12,314 bases of DNA from NCBI GenBank assembly GCA_903944555.1, contig CAJASG010000719.1, positions 1 to 12,314 of the forward strand, given 5' to 3'. Shown here in pieces: positions 1 through 8,163 of the stretch (position 1 is the first letter of the stretch; every line of letters begins with the position of its first letter). This stretch comes from an uncultured beta proteobacterium (lineage in GTDB: Bacteria; Pseudomonadota; Gammaproteobacteria; Burkholderiales; Burkholderiaceae_C). A program made the position numbers and the translations under genes. The notes beneath the pieces are model-generated. The model had not been told where the DNA came from, made no database searches, and was given only the letters and a program-made list of their open reading frames with translations.

Positions 1-629
1 CCGTCGCAGATGCCGATCCAGGTCACGATTTTGTGCAACTCTTTGGCATAGGCCACGGCCTCCGCACTGGAGCGCATGTCGGGCTCGGTGACGATCTCCA
101 ACAGCGGCGTGCCGGCGCGGTTCAGGTCAATGCCGGTCTGGCCAATGAAGTCTTCATGCAACGATTTGCCGGCGTCTTCTTCCAGGTGAGCACGCACCAG
201 TCGCACCGATTTTTTTTCGGCAGCGCCTTTGACCTCTGGCATGAAGAACTCCACCGCACCGCCTTGTACCACCGGAATCTCGAACTGGCTGATCTGGTAG
301 CCCTTGGGCAGGTCGGGGTAGAAGTAGTTTTTGCGCGCAAAAATGCTGCGCGGGGCAATGTGCGCCCCAATGGCCAGGCCGAATTCGATGGCACGTTCCA
401 CCGCGCCCTTGTTCATGACCGGCAGCGTGCCCGGCAGGGCCAGGTCAACGGCGCAGGCTTGCGTATTGGGTTCGGCGCCAAAGGCGGTGGAGGCGCGGCT
501 GAAGATTTTGCTTGCGGTCGACAACTGGGCGTGTGTTTCGAAGCCGATGATGACTTCATATCCAGAAACGAGCGGGCCGGTCGGGCGGCCCTGCTGTTGT
601 GCTTCAAATGTATTCATAGTCTCGCTCAT
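1..629 (-). CDS. gatB: Asp-tRNA(Asn)/Glu-tRNA(Gln) amidotransferase subunit B, partial (C-terminus beyond the window)
   Basis: GatB binds the misacylated tRNA and, with GatA and GatC, activates and amidates Glu-tRNA(Gln) or Asp-tRNA(Asn) in the cytoplasm. About 209 N-terminal residues are visible of a family length near 480. They start [11 protein letters not shown] and contain family blocks such as [51 protein letters not shown] and [13 protein letters not shown], then [15 protein letters not shown], covering the kinase-like catalytic domain. The start at 629 follows the gatA stop by a single base, and a GAAGGG sequence inside the gatA end (638-643) can serve as its ribosome binding site. 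A second in-frame ATG at 617 is possible. It is the last gene of gatCAB and is intact as far as seen. It was found by translating the minus strand into the window edge. Confidence 0.96.
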   Translation of the reverse strand, partial: MSETMNTFEAQQQGRPTGPLVSGYEVIIGFETHAQLSTASKIFSRASTAFGAEPNTQACAVDLALPGTLPVMNKGAVERAIEFGLAIGAHIAPRSIFARKNYFYPDLPKGYQISQFEIPVVQGGAVEFFMPEVKGAAEKKSVRLVRAHLEEDAGKSLHEDFIGQTGIDLNRAGTPLLEIVTEPDMRSSAEAVAYAKELHKIVTWIGICD

Positions 630-630
630 C

Positions 631-2142
631 TCAGAAGCCCTTCGGCGTACGTGCGTGCCAGTCGGTGGCCTGCTGGAAGCGGTGCGCCGCATTCAACAGG
701 CGCGCCTCCTGGAAGTAATTGCCCAGCAATTGCATGCCCACCGGCATGCCGCCTTCGCCAAAGCCTACTGGCACGCTCATGCCGGGCAGGCCCGCCAGCG
801 AGCCGGGCAAGGTGAATATGTCGGCCAGGTAGTTGGCCAAATGGTCGTTGGACTTTTCGCCAATTTTCCAGGCCACCGTAGGGGCCACGGGGCCGGCGAT
901 CAGGTCGCATTCCTTGAAGGCGTTCTGGAAGTCATCGGCAATCATGCGGCGGATTTTTTGCGCCTGCAAGTAGTAGGCGTCGTAGTAGCCGTGCGACAGC
1001 ACATAGGTGCCGATCATGATGCGGCGCTTGACCTCGTCACCAAACCCTTGGGCCCGCGTCTTTTGGTACATGTCAGCCAGGTCGGTGTAGTGCTCGGCGC
1101 GGTGGCCAAATTTCACGCCGTCAAACCGGCTCAAATTGCTGGAGGCTTCAGCCGGCGCAATGATGTAGTACACCGGGATCGACAGTTCGGTACGGGGCAG
1201 TGTGATAGGCACCAGTTTGGCACCCAACTCTTCGTAAGTGCGCAAGGCGGCATCCACGCTGGCGCGCACATCGGGTGCCAGGCCTTCGCCAAAAAACTCC
1301 TTGGGAATACCAATGCGCAAGCCGTCAATGGAGTCGTTCAGCTTGCGCGAAAAGTCTTCCGCCGGCATGTCCAGCGAGGTCGAATCGCGGTCCAGATCGG
1401 GGCCGCACAGGGCGCTGAGCAGCAGGGCGCAATCTTGCGCCGTGCGGGCCATGGGGCCAGCCTGGTCCAGGCTGGAGGCAAAGGCCACCATGCCGTAGCG
1501 TGAGGCCCGGCCGTAGGTTGGTTTGATGCCGGTTATGCCGCAAAACGCGGCGGGTTGCCGAATCGACCCGCCGGTGTCCGTGCCGGTGGCAGCTGGGGTC
1601 AGTCGTGCAGCTACTGCCGCGGCGCTGCCGCCCGAAGAGCCACCCGGAATGCGGTCCTTGTTCCACGGGTTGCGCACCGGAGCCACGCTGTCGTGGCCAA
1701 CAGGCGCGATTGCCGAGTTCTCGTTACTCGAACCCATGGCAAATTCATCGCAATTGAGTTTGCCCAGCGTCACCACGCCTTCGTGTGCCAAATTGGCAAC
1801 CACGGTGGCGTCAAAGGGCGAGCGGTAGCCTTTGAGCATGCGCGAGCCGGCGGTGGTGTTGAAGTCGCGGGTCACAAAAATGTCTTTGTGGGCGATGGGT
1901 ACCCCCTCCAGCTTGCCAGCTGTGCCTTGGGCAATGCGGGCATCGGCCTGGCGTGCCTGTTGCAGCGTGGTTTCTTCCTGGATGTCGACGTAGACGCAGA
2001 GGTCCGCGTGGGTGCGGCTGCGGTTCAAAAAATGGGTGGCCAGCTCAACGCTGGAGACTTGCTTGTTTTTGAGGGCCAAGGCCAGGTCGTGGACGGTTAA
2101 ATCGTGCAGATCCTGGGAAGTCGAGAGGGTGGAGGACGTCAT
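631..2142 (-). CDS. gatA: Asp-tRNA(Asn)/Glu-tRNA(Gln) amidotransferase subunit A (amidase)
   Basis: GatA is the glutaminase subunit: it hydrolyses glutamine and sends the ammonia to GatB. The 503-residue product has the amidase-signature fold with its Ser-cisSer-Lys triad visible: Lys86 in AHKDIF, cis-Ser169 in the [10 protein letters not shown] loop, and nucleophile Ser193 in [10 protein letters not shown]. Further family blocks are [16 protein letters not shown] and [14 protein letters not shown]. The length is slightly above the usual 480-495. The start at 2142 lies 18 bp after gatC and has no clear Shine-Dalgarno sequence, so translation may depend on coupling with gatC. The gene is complete with no missing catalytic residue. 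Residue roles are from the amidase family, mapped here by motif. Confidence 0.97.
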   Translation of the reverse strand: MTSSTLSTSQDLHDLTVHDLALALKNKQVSSVELATHFLNRSRTHADLCVYVDIQEETTLQQARQADARIAQGTAGKLEGVPIAHKDIFVTRDFNTTAGSRMLKGYRSPFDATVVANLAHEGVVTLGKLNCDEFAMGSSNENSAIAPVGHDSVAPVRNPWNKDRIPGGSSGGSAAAVAARLTPAATGTDTGGSIRQPAAFCGITGIKPTYGRASRYGMVAFASSLDQAGPMARTAQDCALLLSALCGPDLDRDSTSLDMPAEDFSRKLNDSIDGLRIGIPKEFFGEGLAPDVRASVDAALRTYEELGAKLVPITLPRTELSIPVYYIIAPAEASSNLSRFDGVKFGHRAEHYTDLADMYQKTRAQGFGDEVKRRIMIGTYVLSHGYYDAYYLQAQKIRRMIADDFQNAFKECDLIAGPVAPTVAWKIGEKSNDHLANYLADIFTLPGSLAGLPGMSVPVGFGEGGMPVGMQLLGNYFQEARLLNAAHRFQQATDWHARTPKGF

Positions 2143-2160
2143 CGTTGGTTGGGGTTCAAG

Positions 2161-2460
2161 TTATTCGATTACCTTGGGCACCAAAAAGAGCCCGTGCTCC
2201 ACCGCGGGCGCATTGCGCTGGTTGGCTTCGCGCTGGTTGGGTTCGCTGACCCGGTCTTCGCGCAGTCGTAGTGCAATGTCGGCAATCGCCGCCACCGGAT
2301 GGGCCAGCGGAGCAATGCCCGATGTGTCCACGGAGCGCATTTTCTCCACAATCGAGAAAAAATCGTTCATCTGGGTGAGCAGGCGTGCGCTTTCCGCCGG
2401 TTCCAGTTCCAGGCGCGCCAGGTTGGCAAGGCGCGCGATATCGGGAGATGTCAGTGACAT
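2161..2460 (-). CDS. gatC: Asp-tRNA(Asn)/Glu-tRNA(Gln) amidotransferase subunit C
   Basis: GatC is the small structural subunit that wraps round the GatA-GatB interface and stabilises the complex. The 99-residue product matches the family in length (about 95-100). The N-terminal helical part has [19 protein letters not shown] and then [19 protein letters not shown], and the C-terminus carries the [10 protein letters not shown] segment, close to the LRxDxV motif of GatC. It is the first gene of the minus-strand gatCAB operon. The upstream bases (CTCTTTTAGCACC before ATG) show no strong Shine-Dalgarno sequence. A candidate promoter lies 80-108 bp upstream. Confidence 0.95.
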   Translation of the reverse strand: MSLTSPDIARLANLARLELEPAESARLLTQMNDFFSIVEKMRSVDTSGIAPLAHPVAAIADIALRLREDRVSEPNQREANQRNAPAVEHGLFLVPKVIE

Positions 2461-2539
2461 GGTGCTAAAAGAGTTGAAGCATTAGGTAGATCAGTCCCAA
2501 ACGCAGGTTGCTGGATGGGTTGTTCACGGGGGATCGGTT

Positions 2540-2568
2540 ATTATCCTGCCTTTGGCGCGACTTCTGAA
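2540..2568 (-). promoter_or_regulatory. Candidate sigma70-type promoter for gatCAB
   Basis: On the minus strand, TTCAGA (2563-2568) and GATAAT (2540-2545) are separated by exactly 17 bp. They match the -35 consensus TTGACA at 4 of 6 and the -10 consensus TATAAT at 5 of 6. Transcription would start near 2533, giving a leader of about 73 nt before the gatC ATG. It sits in the AT-richer part of the gatC-mreB divergent region. This is a motif match only. Confidence 0.4.
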
Positions 2569-2625
2569 AAAACGCGGATTTTGACGCCAAGCTTACAATT
2601 TTTAACAACAAAACAATGGTGATAG

Positions 2626-3705
<1,080 letters not shown>

Positions 3706-3720
3706 CGCCTGGACACAGCG

Positions 3721-4641
3721 ATGCCACTTGGTACGCTGGACAGAGATCCTCCCCCCTTCTTTCGTCAGGGCCCGTCGGCCCTGTCCAAGCTGGCCGTCTG
3801 TAGTGCGCTGGCACTTTTTTTGATGGTGGCCGACGCGCGCTTCAAGGTCATGCAGCCCTTGCGCGTGGTGCTGGCGACCGTGCTGTACCCGGTGCAGTGG
3901 CTGGCCATGCGCCCGGTGATCTTGCTGCAGGGGGGCGGTCAGTATTTCGTTTCCCTGAGTTCCGCACAAACGGAGGAAGAGCAGGCCCGGAAAAAACTCA
4001 ACTTGCAGTCTTTGCGTGCCAATCAGGTGGAGCAGCTGGCGCTGGAGAACACCCGTTTGCGTAAATTACTGGCGCTGCGGGATCGCTTGCAATCTTCAGC
4101 CATGGCGGCGCAGGTCCTGTATGACGCAGCCGACCCCTACACCCGCAAGGTGGTGATTGACAAGGGCATGTCGGACCATGTGGGCTTGGGCTCTCCCGTG
4201 CTGGATGAATCCGGTGTGCTTGGGCAGGTGACCCGGGTGTACCCCATGGTCAGCGAAGTGACCCTGGTGACGGACCGGGACCATGCCATTCCTGTTTTGA
4301 ATGCCCGTACCGGGGCGCGGGGCGTCGCTTTTGGCGACACCTCGACCCATGCCGATGCGATGGAGCTGCGCTTCATGGCCGCGAACGCGGATGTGGCGGT
4401 GGGCGATTTGTTGACGACCAGCGGGGTTGATGGGGTTTATCCCCCCGGCCTGCCGGTCGCGCGGGTGGAAAAGGTGGAGCGGCGCGTCGATGCCGCATTT
4501 GCCCGCATCTACTGCGTGCCACTGGCCCTGGTGTCGGGTGCTGGTCATGTGATGGTGTTGGAGTCCCTGGCAACCCAAATGCCCGGCAGGCCCATACCCG
4601 ATGCGCCCACAGTGGGCAGCAAGCGGGGGGAGGTCCGATGA
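3721..4641 (+). CDS. mreC: Rod shape-determining protein MreC
   Basis: MreC is a single-pass inner-membrane protein whose periplasmic part links MreB and MreD to PBP2 and activates it. The 306-residue product has a short cytoplasmic tail, one membrane segment at about residues 21-38 (LSKLAVCSALALFLMVAD), a charged coiled coil at about 81-122 that includes QLALENTRLRKLLALRDRL, and a beta-rich C-terminal domain from about 126 to 282. The start at 3721 opens with MPLGTLDRDPPPFFRQGPSA, a form typical of Comamonadaceae MreC. There is no clear Shine-Dalgarno sequence, so coupling to mreB is likely. Its stop overlaps the mreD start by 4 bp (ATGA). Confidence 0.97.
   Translation: MPLGTLDRDPPPFFRQGPSALSKLAVCSALALFLMVADARFKVMQPLRVVLATVLYPVQWLAMRPVILLQGGGQYFVSLSSAQTEEEQARKKLNLQSLRANQVEQLALENTRLRKLLALRDRLQSSAMAAQVLYDAADPYTRKVVIDKGMSDHVGLGSPVLDESGVLGQVTRVYPMVSEVTLVTDRDHAIPVLNARTGARGVAFGDTSTHADAMELRFMAANADVAVGDLLTTSGVDGVYPPGLPVARVEKVERRVDAAFARIYCVPLALVSGAGHVMVLESLATQMPGRPIPDAPTVGSKRGEVR
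4626..4633 (+). promoter_or_regulatory. Ribosome binding site of mreD
   Basis: GGGGGAGG inside the last codons of mreC lies 4 nt before the ATG at 4638. It supports that start over the second in-frame ATG at 4644. Confidence 0.6.
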
Positions 4642-5168
4642 TCATGCGTCCTGGGCAGCAGCTATTGCTGCCGGTCAACCCCCTGTTCATCTGGGGTAGC
4701 CTCATTGCCGCCATGTTGCTCAACATGGTGCAGAACATGGGGCTGTGGGGGCGCGCGGCGTGGACGCCTGATGTGCTGGCCGTGGTGTTGGTGTTTTGGA
4801 CGGTGCACCAGCCCCTGCGGGTCAGCATCGGAGCTGCCTTTGTGTTTGGCTTGTTGATGGATGCACACCAGGGTGGGCTGTTGGGCCAGCATGCCATGTC
4901 CTACACGGTGATGAGCTTCTTTGCCATCACCATCCACCGTCGACTGTTGTGGTTCACGGTGCCGTCTCAGGCGGCGCAAATTTTGCCTTTGTTTGTCGCG
5001 GCGCACGGCGTTGAATTGGTGCTGCGCATGATGGCTGGTGGAGCCTTTCCGGGCCTGTGGATGTTGATGGCGCCGTTGTTGGAGTCCGCCTTGTGGCCCG
5101 TGGTCAGTGTCATGCTGCTGGCGCCGCAGCGCCGGGCCCCCAATCCCGACGCAAACCGGCCTTTGTAG
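4638..5168 (+). CDS. mreD: Rod shape-determining protein MreD
   Basis: MreD is a polytopic inner-membrane partner of MreC in the elongasome. The 176-residue product is almost wholly hydrophobic, with about five or six membrane segments, starting with NPLFIWGSLIAAMLLNMV near residue 14 and including VLAVVLVFW and AAFVFGLLMD. The last (LWPVVSVMLLAP) is followed by a short basic tail. The family motif around FGLLMDAHQGGLLGQHAMSY is present. The ATG overlaps the mreC stop in an ATGA junction, so the two are translationally coupled. The gene ends 12 bp before mrdA. Length is normal for the family. Confidence 0.95.
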   Translation: MIMRPGQQLLLPVNPLFIWGSLIAAMLLNMVQNMGLWGRAAWTPDVLAVVLVFWTVHQPLRVSIGAAFVFGLLMDAHQGGLLGQHAMSYTVMSFFAITIHRRLLWFTVPSQAAQILPLFVAAHGVELVLRMMAGGAFPGLWMLMAPLLESALWPVVSVMLLAPQRRAPNPDANRPL

Positions 5169-5180
5169 CCGGCCCATGCC

Positions 5181-7127
5181 ATGACGGAGTTACGCAACGT
5201 AGAGGCCGATCTGGCCCGTTTTCGCACCCGCGTGTTTGTGGTCAGTCTGGTGGTGGTCCTGTGTTTTTTACTGCTGCTGTCGCGGCTGGCCTACCTGCAA
5301 ATTTGGCGCCATGAGGACCTGCGTGCCCAGGCCGAAAGCAATCGCACCTCCATCGTGCCGATTGTCCCGAATCGGGGGCTGATTCTGGACCGCAATGGCA
5401 TTGTGTTGGCCAGCAATTACTCGGCCTACACGCTGGAAATAACGCCTTCAAAGAGCGGTGGGGTTGAGCAAACGCTTAACGAATTGTCCAAGGTTCTTGA
5501 CATCACGCCCCGCGATCGCAGGCGCTTCAAAAAGCTGATGGACGAGTCCAAAAGCTTTGAGTCCTTGCCGGTACGCACCCGTCTTACCGATACCGAAGTG
5601 GCACGCTTTGCCGCCCAGCGTTTTCGCTTCCCCGGGGTCGAGATCAAGGCGCGGTTGTTCCGCAACTACCCTTATGGTGAACTGGCCAGCCACGTCATTG
5701 GCTACATCGGACGCATCAACCGGGCAGAAAAGGAAAAAATTGAAGACGCTGACGACCAGGCCAACTACCGGGGCACCGAGTACATGGGCAAGCTCGGTGT
5801 AGAACAAAGTTTTGAGAGCCAACTGCACGGCATCACGGGCGTGGAGCACATCGAAACGTCGGCCGGGGGCCGCGCCGTGCGCAAGCTCGCCAGCAACCCG
5901 GCGACACCGGGTAACGTGGTGGTTCTGTCAATTGACATCAAGCTGCAAAAACTGGTCGAAGACATGTACGGCGACCGCCGTGGGGCGCTGGTGGCACTGG
6001 ACCCGAAGTCGGGGGAGGTGCTCGCTTTTGTCAGCAAGCCTACATTCGATTCCAACCTCTTTGTCGAGGGTATTGACCAGGAAAACTGGCAAATGCTCAA
6101 TGGCTCCCCGGACAAGCCTTTGCTGAACCGGGCTTTGCGCGGCACCTACCCGCCGGGCTCCACCTACAAACCGTTCATGGCCTTGGCGGCGCTGCAGACC
6201 GGGACGCGGTCGGCCACCGCGCTCATCAACGACCCGGGTTTTTACATGTTTGGCGGGCACCGCTTTGGCAGCCCGGAGAACGAGCGCGGCGGCATCATGG
6301 ACATGAACCGCGCCATTGTGGAGTCCAGCAATGCCTATTTCTACTCCTTGGCCAACGAGTTGGGGGTGGACACCATGCACGACTTCATGGCACCCCTGGG
6401 CTTCGGTCAGTTGACCGGCATTGACATCCACGGGGAACTGCGTGGTGTGCTGCCCAGCCAAGCCTGGAAGCGCAAATACTACAAACGTGCCGATCAGCAG
6501 AAATGGTATGCAGGGGAAACCATCTCTCTTGGCATTGGACAGGGCTACAACAGCTTCACCATGCTGCAACTGGCACAGGCCACTGCCACGCTGGCCAACA
6601 ACGGTGTCAAGCACAAGCCGCAGTTGGTGATTGCTACACAGGATGCCACCACCCGCGTTCGTGTGCCAGTGCCTCCGGTGCCGCCAGAAGACCTGGGCTT
6701 TGCCCCCGACAACGTGGCCATCATTCGCAAGGCCATGGTCGGAGTCACACAGGGGGGCACCTCCACCCGGGTATTTGCGGGAGCTGGCTATCTCAGCGGC
6801 GGCAAGACCGGAACCGCGCAGGCCGTGGGCTTGAGCCAGAAAGAGAAATACAACGCAGCGAAGATGGAAGAGCGCCAGCGTGACCACTCCTTGTACATCG
6901 CGTTTGCGCCGGCCGATGACCCCAAGATTGCGTTGGCGGTGATTGTCGAGAACGCCGGGTTTGGCTCCGCATCGGCCGCCCCCATGGCGCGCCGGGTGTT
7001 TGATTACTGGCTGCTGGGCCAATACCCCAACGAAGAAGACATGGCGGCGGTGAGCAAGGGCCAGGCCACGGCGCCAATCGGCAAACCCCGCTTGATCAAA
7101 GACGTGCCGTGGCCACCGGCGCGCTGA
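5181..7127 (+). CDS. mrdA: Penicillin-binding protein 2 (peptidoglycan D,D-transpeptidase)
   Basis: PBP2 cross-links new peptidoglycan in the lateral wall as the transpeptidase of the elongasome. The 648-residue product has a membrane anchor at about residues 18-40 (RVFVVSLVVVLCFLLLLSRL), the dimerisation-domain block VPNRGLILDRNGIVLASN, and a C-terminal transpeptidase domain with all three motifs: Ser327-Thr-Tyr-Lys330 (nucleophile Ser327), Ser382-Ser-Asn384 and Lys542-Thr-Gly-Thr545. The length is close to that of E. coli PBP2. There is no clear Shine-Dalgarno sequence, and it starts 12 bp after mreD. Its last 32 bp overlap the end of a convergent gene. The glycosyltransferase partner RodA, usually encoded next, is not adjacent. 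Confidence 0.98.
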   Translation: MTELRNVEADLARFRTRVFVVSLVVVLCFLLLLSRLAYLQIWRHEDLRAQAESNRTSIVPIVPNRGLILDRNGIVLASNYSAYTLEITPSKSGGVEQTLNELSKVLDITPRDRRRFKKLMDESKSFESLPVRTRLTDTEVARFAAQRFRFPGVEIKARLFRNYPYGELASHVIGYIGRINRAEKEKIEDADDQANYRGTEYMGKLGVEQSFESQLHGITGVEHIETSAGGRAVRKLASNPATPGNVVVLSIDIKLQKLVEDMYGDRRGALVALDPKSGEVLAFVSKPTFDSNLFVEGIDQENWQMLNGSPDKPLLNRALRGTYPPGSTYKPFMALAALQTGTRSATALINDPGFYMFGGHRFGSPENERGGIMDMNRAIVESSNAYFYSLANELGVDTMHDFMAPLGFGQLTGIDIHGELRGVLPSQAWKRKYYKRADQQKWYAGETISLGIGQGYNSFTMLQLAQATATLANNGVKHKPQLVIATQDATTRVRVPVPPVPPEDLGFAPDNVAIIRKAMVGVTQGGTSTRVFAGAGYLSGGKTGTAQAVGLSQKEKYNAAKMEERQRDHSLYIAFAPADDPKIALAVIVENAGFGSASAAPMARRVFDYWLLGQYPNEEDMAAVSKGQATAPIGKPRLIKDVPWPPAR

Positions 7128-7881
7128 GCAAAAAGGCATCAAAGCCGGTTTTCAGGATCAGCAGGGACACCACGGCGATAAACACACCGCGAACAAACCC
7201 GGTACCGTGTTTGAGCGCCAGGTGCGTGCCCGCGACGCTGCCCACCGCGTTAGCGACGGCCATGGCCAGCACAAAGTGCCACCACACATGGCCTTTGAGG
7301 GCGAACAACAGAATGGCGGCGAGGTTGGACGCGGTGTTGAGCAGCTTGGCCCCGGCCGACGCATTCAGGAAGTCGTAACCCAGTAAGCGCACCAGCAGGA
7401 ACACAAAGAAGCTGCCGGTACCGGGGCCAAAAAAACCGTCGTAAAACCCGATGACCGCCCCGATGGCGCTGGCCACCAGGGTTTCATGGACCCCGGTAAA
7501 GCGTGGCGCATGGTGGCGCCCCAGCTCCTTTTTGGCTAGCGTGTACGCCAGCACCAACACCAATACCAGTGGCAGCGCCTTGCGCAAGTAGTGGGGCGAG
7601 ATGACAGTCACCAGCCATGCGCCGCCCAAGGAGGCCGCAAAGCACACCAGTGCTGCCGGGGCCAGTGCATGCCAGCGCAGGTCGACCCGGCGGCTGTACT
7701 GCAAGGTGGCAATGCCGGTGCCCCACACCGACGCCGCTTTGTTGGTGCCAAACAAAGTGGCCGGGTGCGCATTGGGAAACGTGGCGAACAGCGCGGGCAC
7801 CAGAATGAGCCCACCACCGCCCACGATCGAATCGACAAATCCGGCCAGCAGTGAGGCCAACGACACAATAATCAGTTCCAT
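7096..7881 (-). CDS. TSUP-family (TauE/SafE) membrane permease, YfcA-like
   Basis: The 261-residue product is a polytopic membrane protein with about eight hydrophobic segments in two related halves. The first half carries LLAGFVDSIVGGGGLILVPAL (residues about 10-30) and the second carries GFYDGFFGPGTGSFF, the paired glycine-rich motifs of the TauE/SafE family, followed by NASAGAKLLNTASNLAA. Members are proposed exporters or importers of sulfite, sulfoacetate and other organic sulfur or carboxylate anions. The substrate here cannot be told. The start at 7881 gives the full N-terminal helix, but only weak Shine-Dalgarno bases precede it. The 3' end overlaps mrdA by 32 bp, tail to tail. Upstream lies a terminator-like hairpin, so it likely has its own promoter in 7882-7975. 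Confidence 0.9.
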   Translation of the reverse strand: MELIIVSLASLLAGFVDSIVGGGGLILVPALFATFPNAHPATLFGTNKAASVWGTGIATLQYSRRVDLRWHALAPAALVCFAASLGGAWLVTVISPHYLRKALPLVLVLVLAYTLAKKELGRHHAPRFTGVHETLVASAIGAVIGFYDGFFGPGTGSFFVFLLVRLLGYDFLNASAGAKLLNTASNLAAILLFALKGHVWWHFVLAMAVANAVGSVAGTHLALKHGTGFVRGVFIAVVSLLILKTGFDAFLLSAPVATARL

Positions 7882-7915
7882 CGGCCCATTGTCGCACTGC
7901 CGTTACGGTGACTGG

Positions 7916-7974
7916 GTGCTATCAATAGAGGAGCTGCTTACGCAATATTTACGGGCATTTCAGAGTGTTTTGAC
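7916..7974. repeat. Probable dispersed intergenic repeat of the Comamonadaceae type
   Basis: The stretch beginning GTGCTATCAATAGAGGAG, continuing GCTGCTTACGCAATATTTAC and ending in TTTTGACC resembles a short element that I recall as scattered through intergenic regions of Comamonadaceae genomes (a GCTAT...AGCTGCTT-CGC...TTTTGACC pattern). Only one copy lies in this window, so its repeat nature cannot be shown from the sequence alone. Confidence 0.4.
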
Positions 7975-7975
7975 C

Positions 7976-8007
7976 AAAAAAAAGCACCGGATATACCAGT
8001 GCTTTTT
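7976..8007 (-). terminator. Rho-independent terminator downstream of the GMC oxidoreductase gene
   Basis: Bases 7979-7987 (AAAAAGCAC) pair perfectly with 7999-8007 (GTGCTTTTT). An inner GG/CC pair closes an ATATA loop after one C-A mismatch. Read leftward, the hairpin is followed by a run of eight T residues (7976-7983), a strong terminator form. The plus-strand reading ends in only five T residues, so it may work weakly in both directions. It lies about 156 bp after the GMC stop. Confidence 0.65.
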
Positions 8008-8011
8008 GGAA

Positions 8012-8042
8012 TCTGCATCTCTAGGTGCAGAACTATTTTTTT
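8012..8042 (+). terminator. Second terminator-like hairpin, plus-strand orientation
   Basis: TCTGCA (8012-8017) and TGCAGA (8026-8031) form a 6-bp stem around an 8-base loop. A run of seven T residues (8036-8042) follows in the plus direction after a 4-base gap. The stem is short. Reading rightward, the only upstream gene is mrdA, about 900 bp away, so this could catch elongasome read-through that crosses the permease gene antisense. Confidence 0.35.
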
Positions 8043-8163
8043 GTTGCTTGCCGCTGTCATCTCCTCGGCGTCTTCTCTACCATCGGGTTTTAGCCGTCAA
8101 GTGTCTCGCAGTTGCAAATGCGTGAAGTGGCTGGACTATAGCGCCGCCATGGCGGGGTGCCTA

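Larger units (their letters stand above)
7882..8163. other. 282-bp intergenic region between the permease gene and the GMC oxidoreductase gene
   Basis: The region is AT-rich compared with its flanks. It holds, from left to right, a probable dispersed repeat, two adjacent hairpins and a 12-bp palindrome next to the GMC stop codon. On the minus strand an ATG at plus position 8060 opens a 40-codon frame (MTAASNKKIVLHLEMQ...) that runs through both hairpins; I do not regard it as a gene. No tRNA is seen. Confidence 0.6.

Noticed and set aside
331..1503. A 390-codon plus-strand open frame antisense to gatB and gatA.
   Set aside because: Both gat genes are complete with catalytic motifs on the other strand. 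The antisense product has Ala/Val/His-rich, low-information composition and crosses the gatA-gatB junction.
2581..2599. TTGACG and TACAAT as the mreB promoter.
   Set aside because: The boxes are only 7 bp apart, so they cannot serve as -35 and -10 of one promoter, and neither has a fitting partner at 16-18 bp.
5928..7142. A 404-codon minus-strand frame antisense to mrdA, adjoining the permease gene.
   Set aside because: Composition is that of a shadow frame, mrdA has all three transpeptidase motifs on the plus strand, and no domain can be recognised.
7941..8062. A 40-codon minus-strand frame (MTAASNKKIVLHLEMQ...) within the intergenic region, after a GAGGAG.
   Set aside because: The GAGGAG abuts the ATG with no spacing, and the frame runs straight through the terminator stem and T-run, so it is unlikely to be translated.
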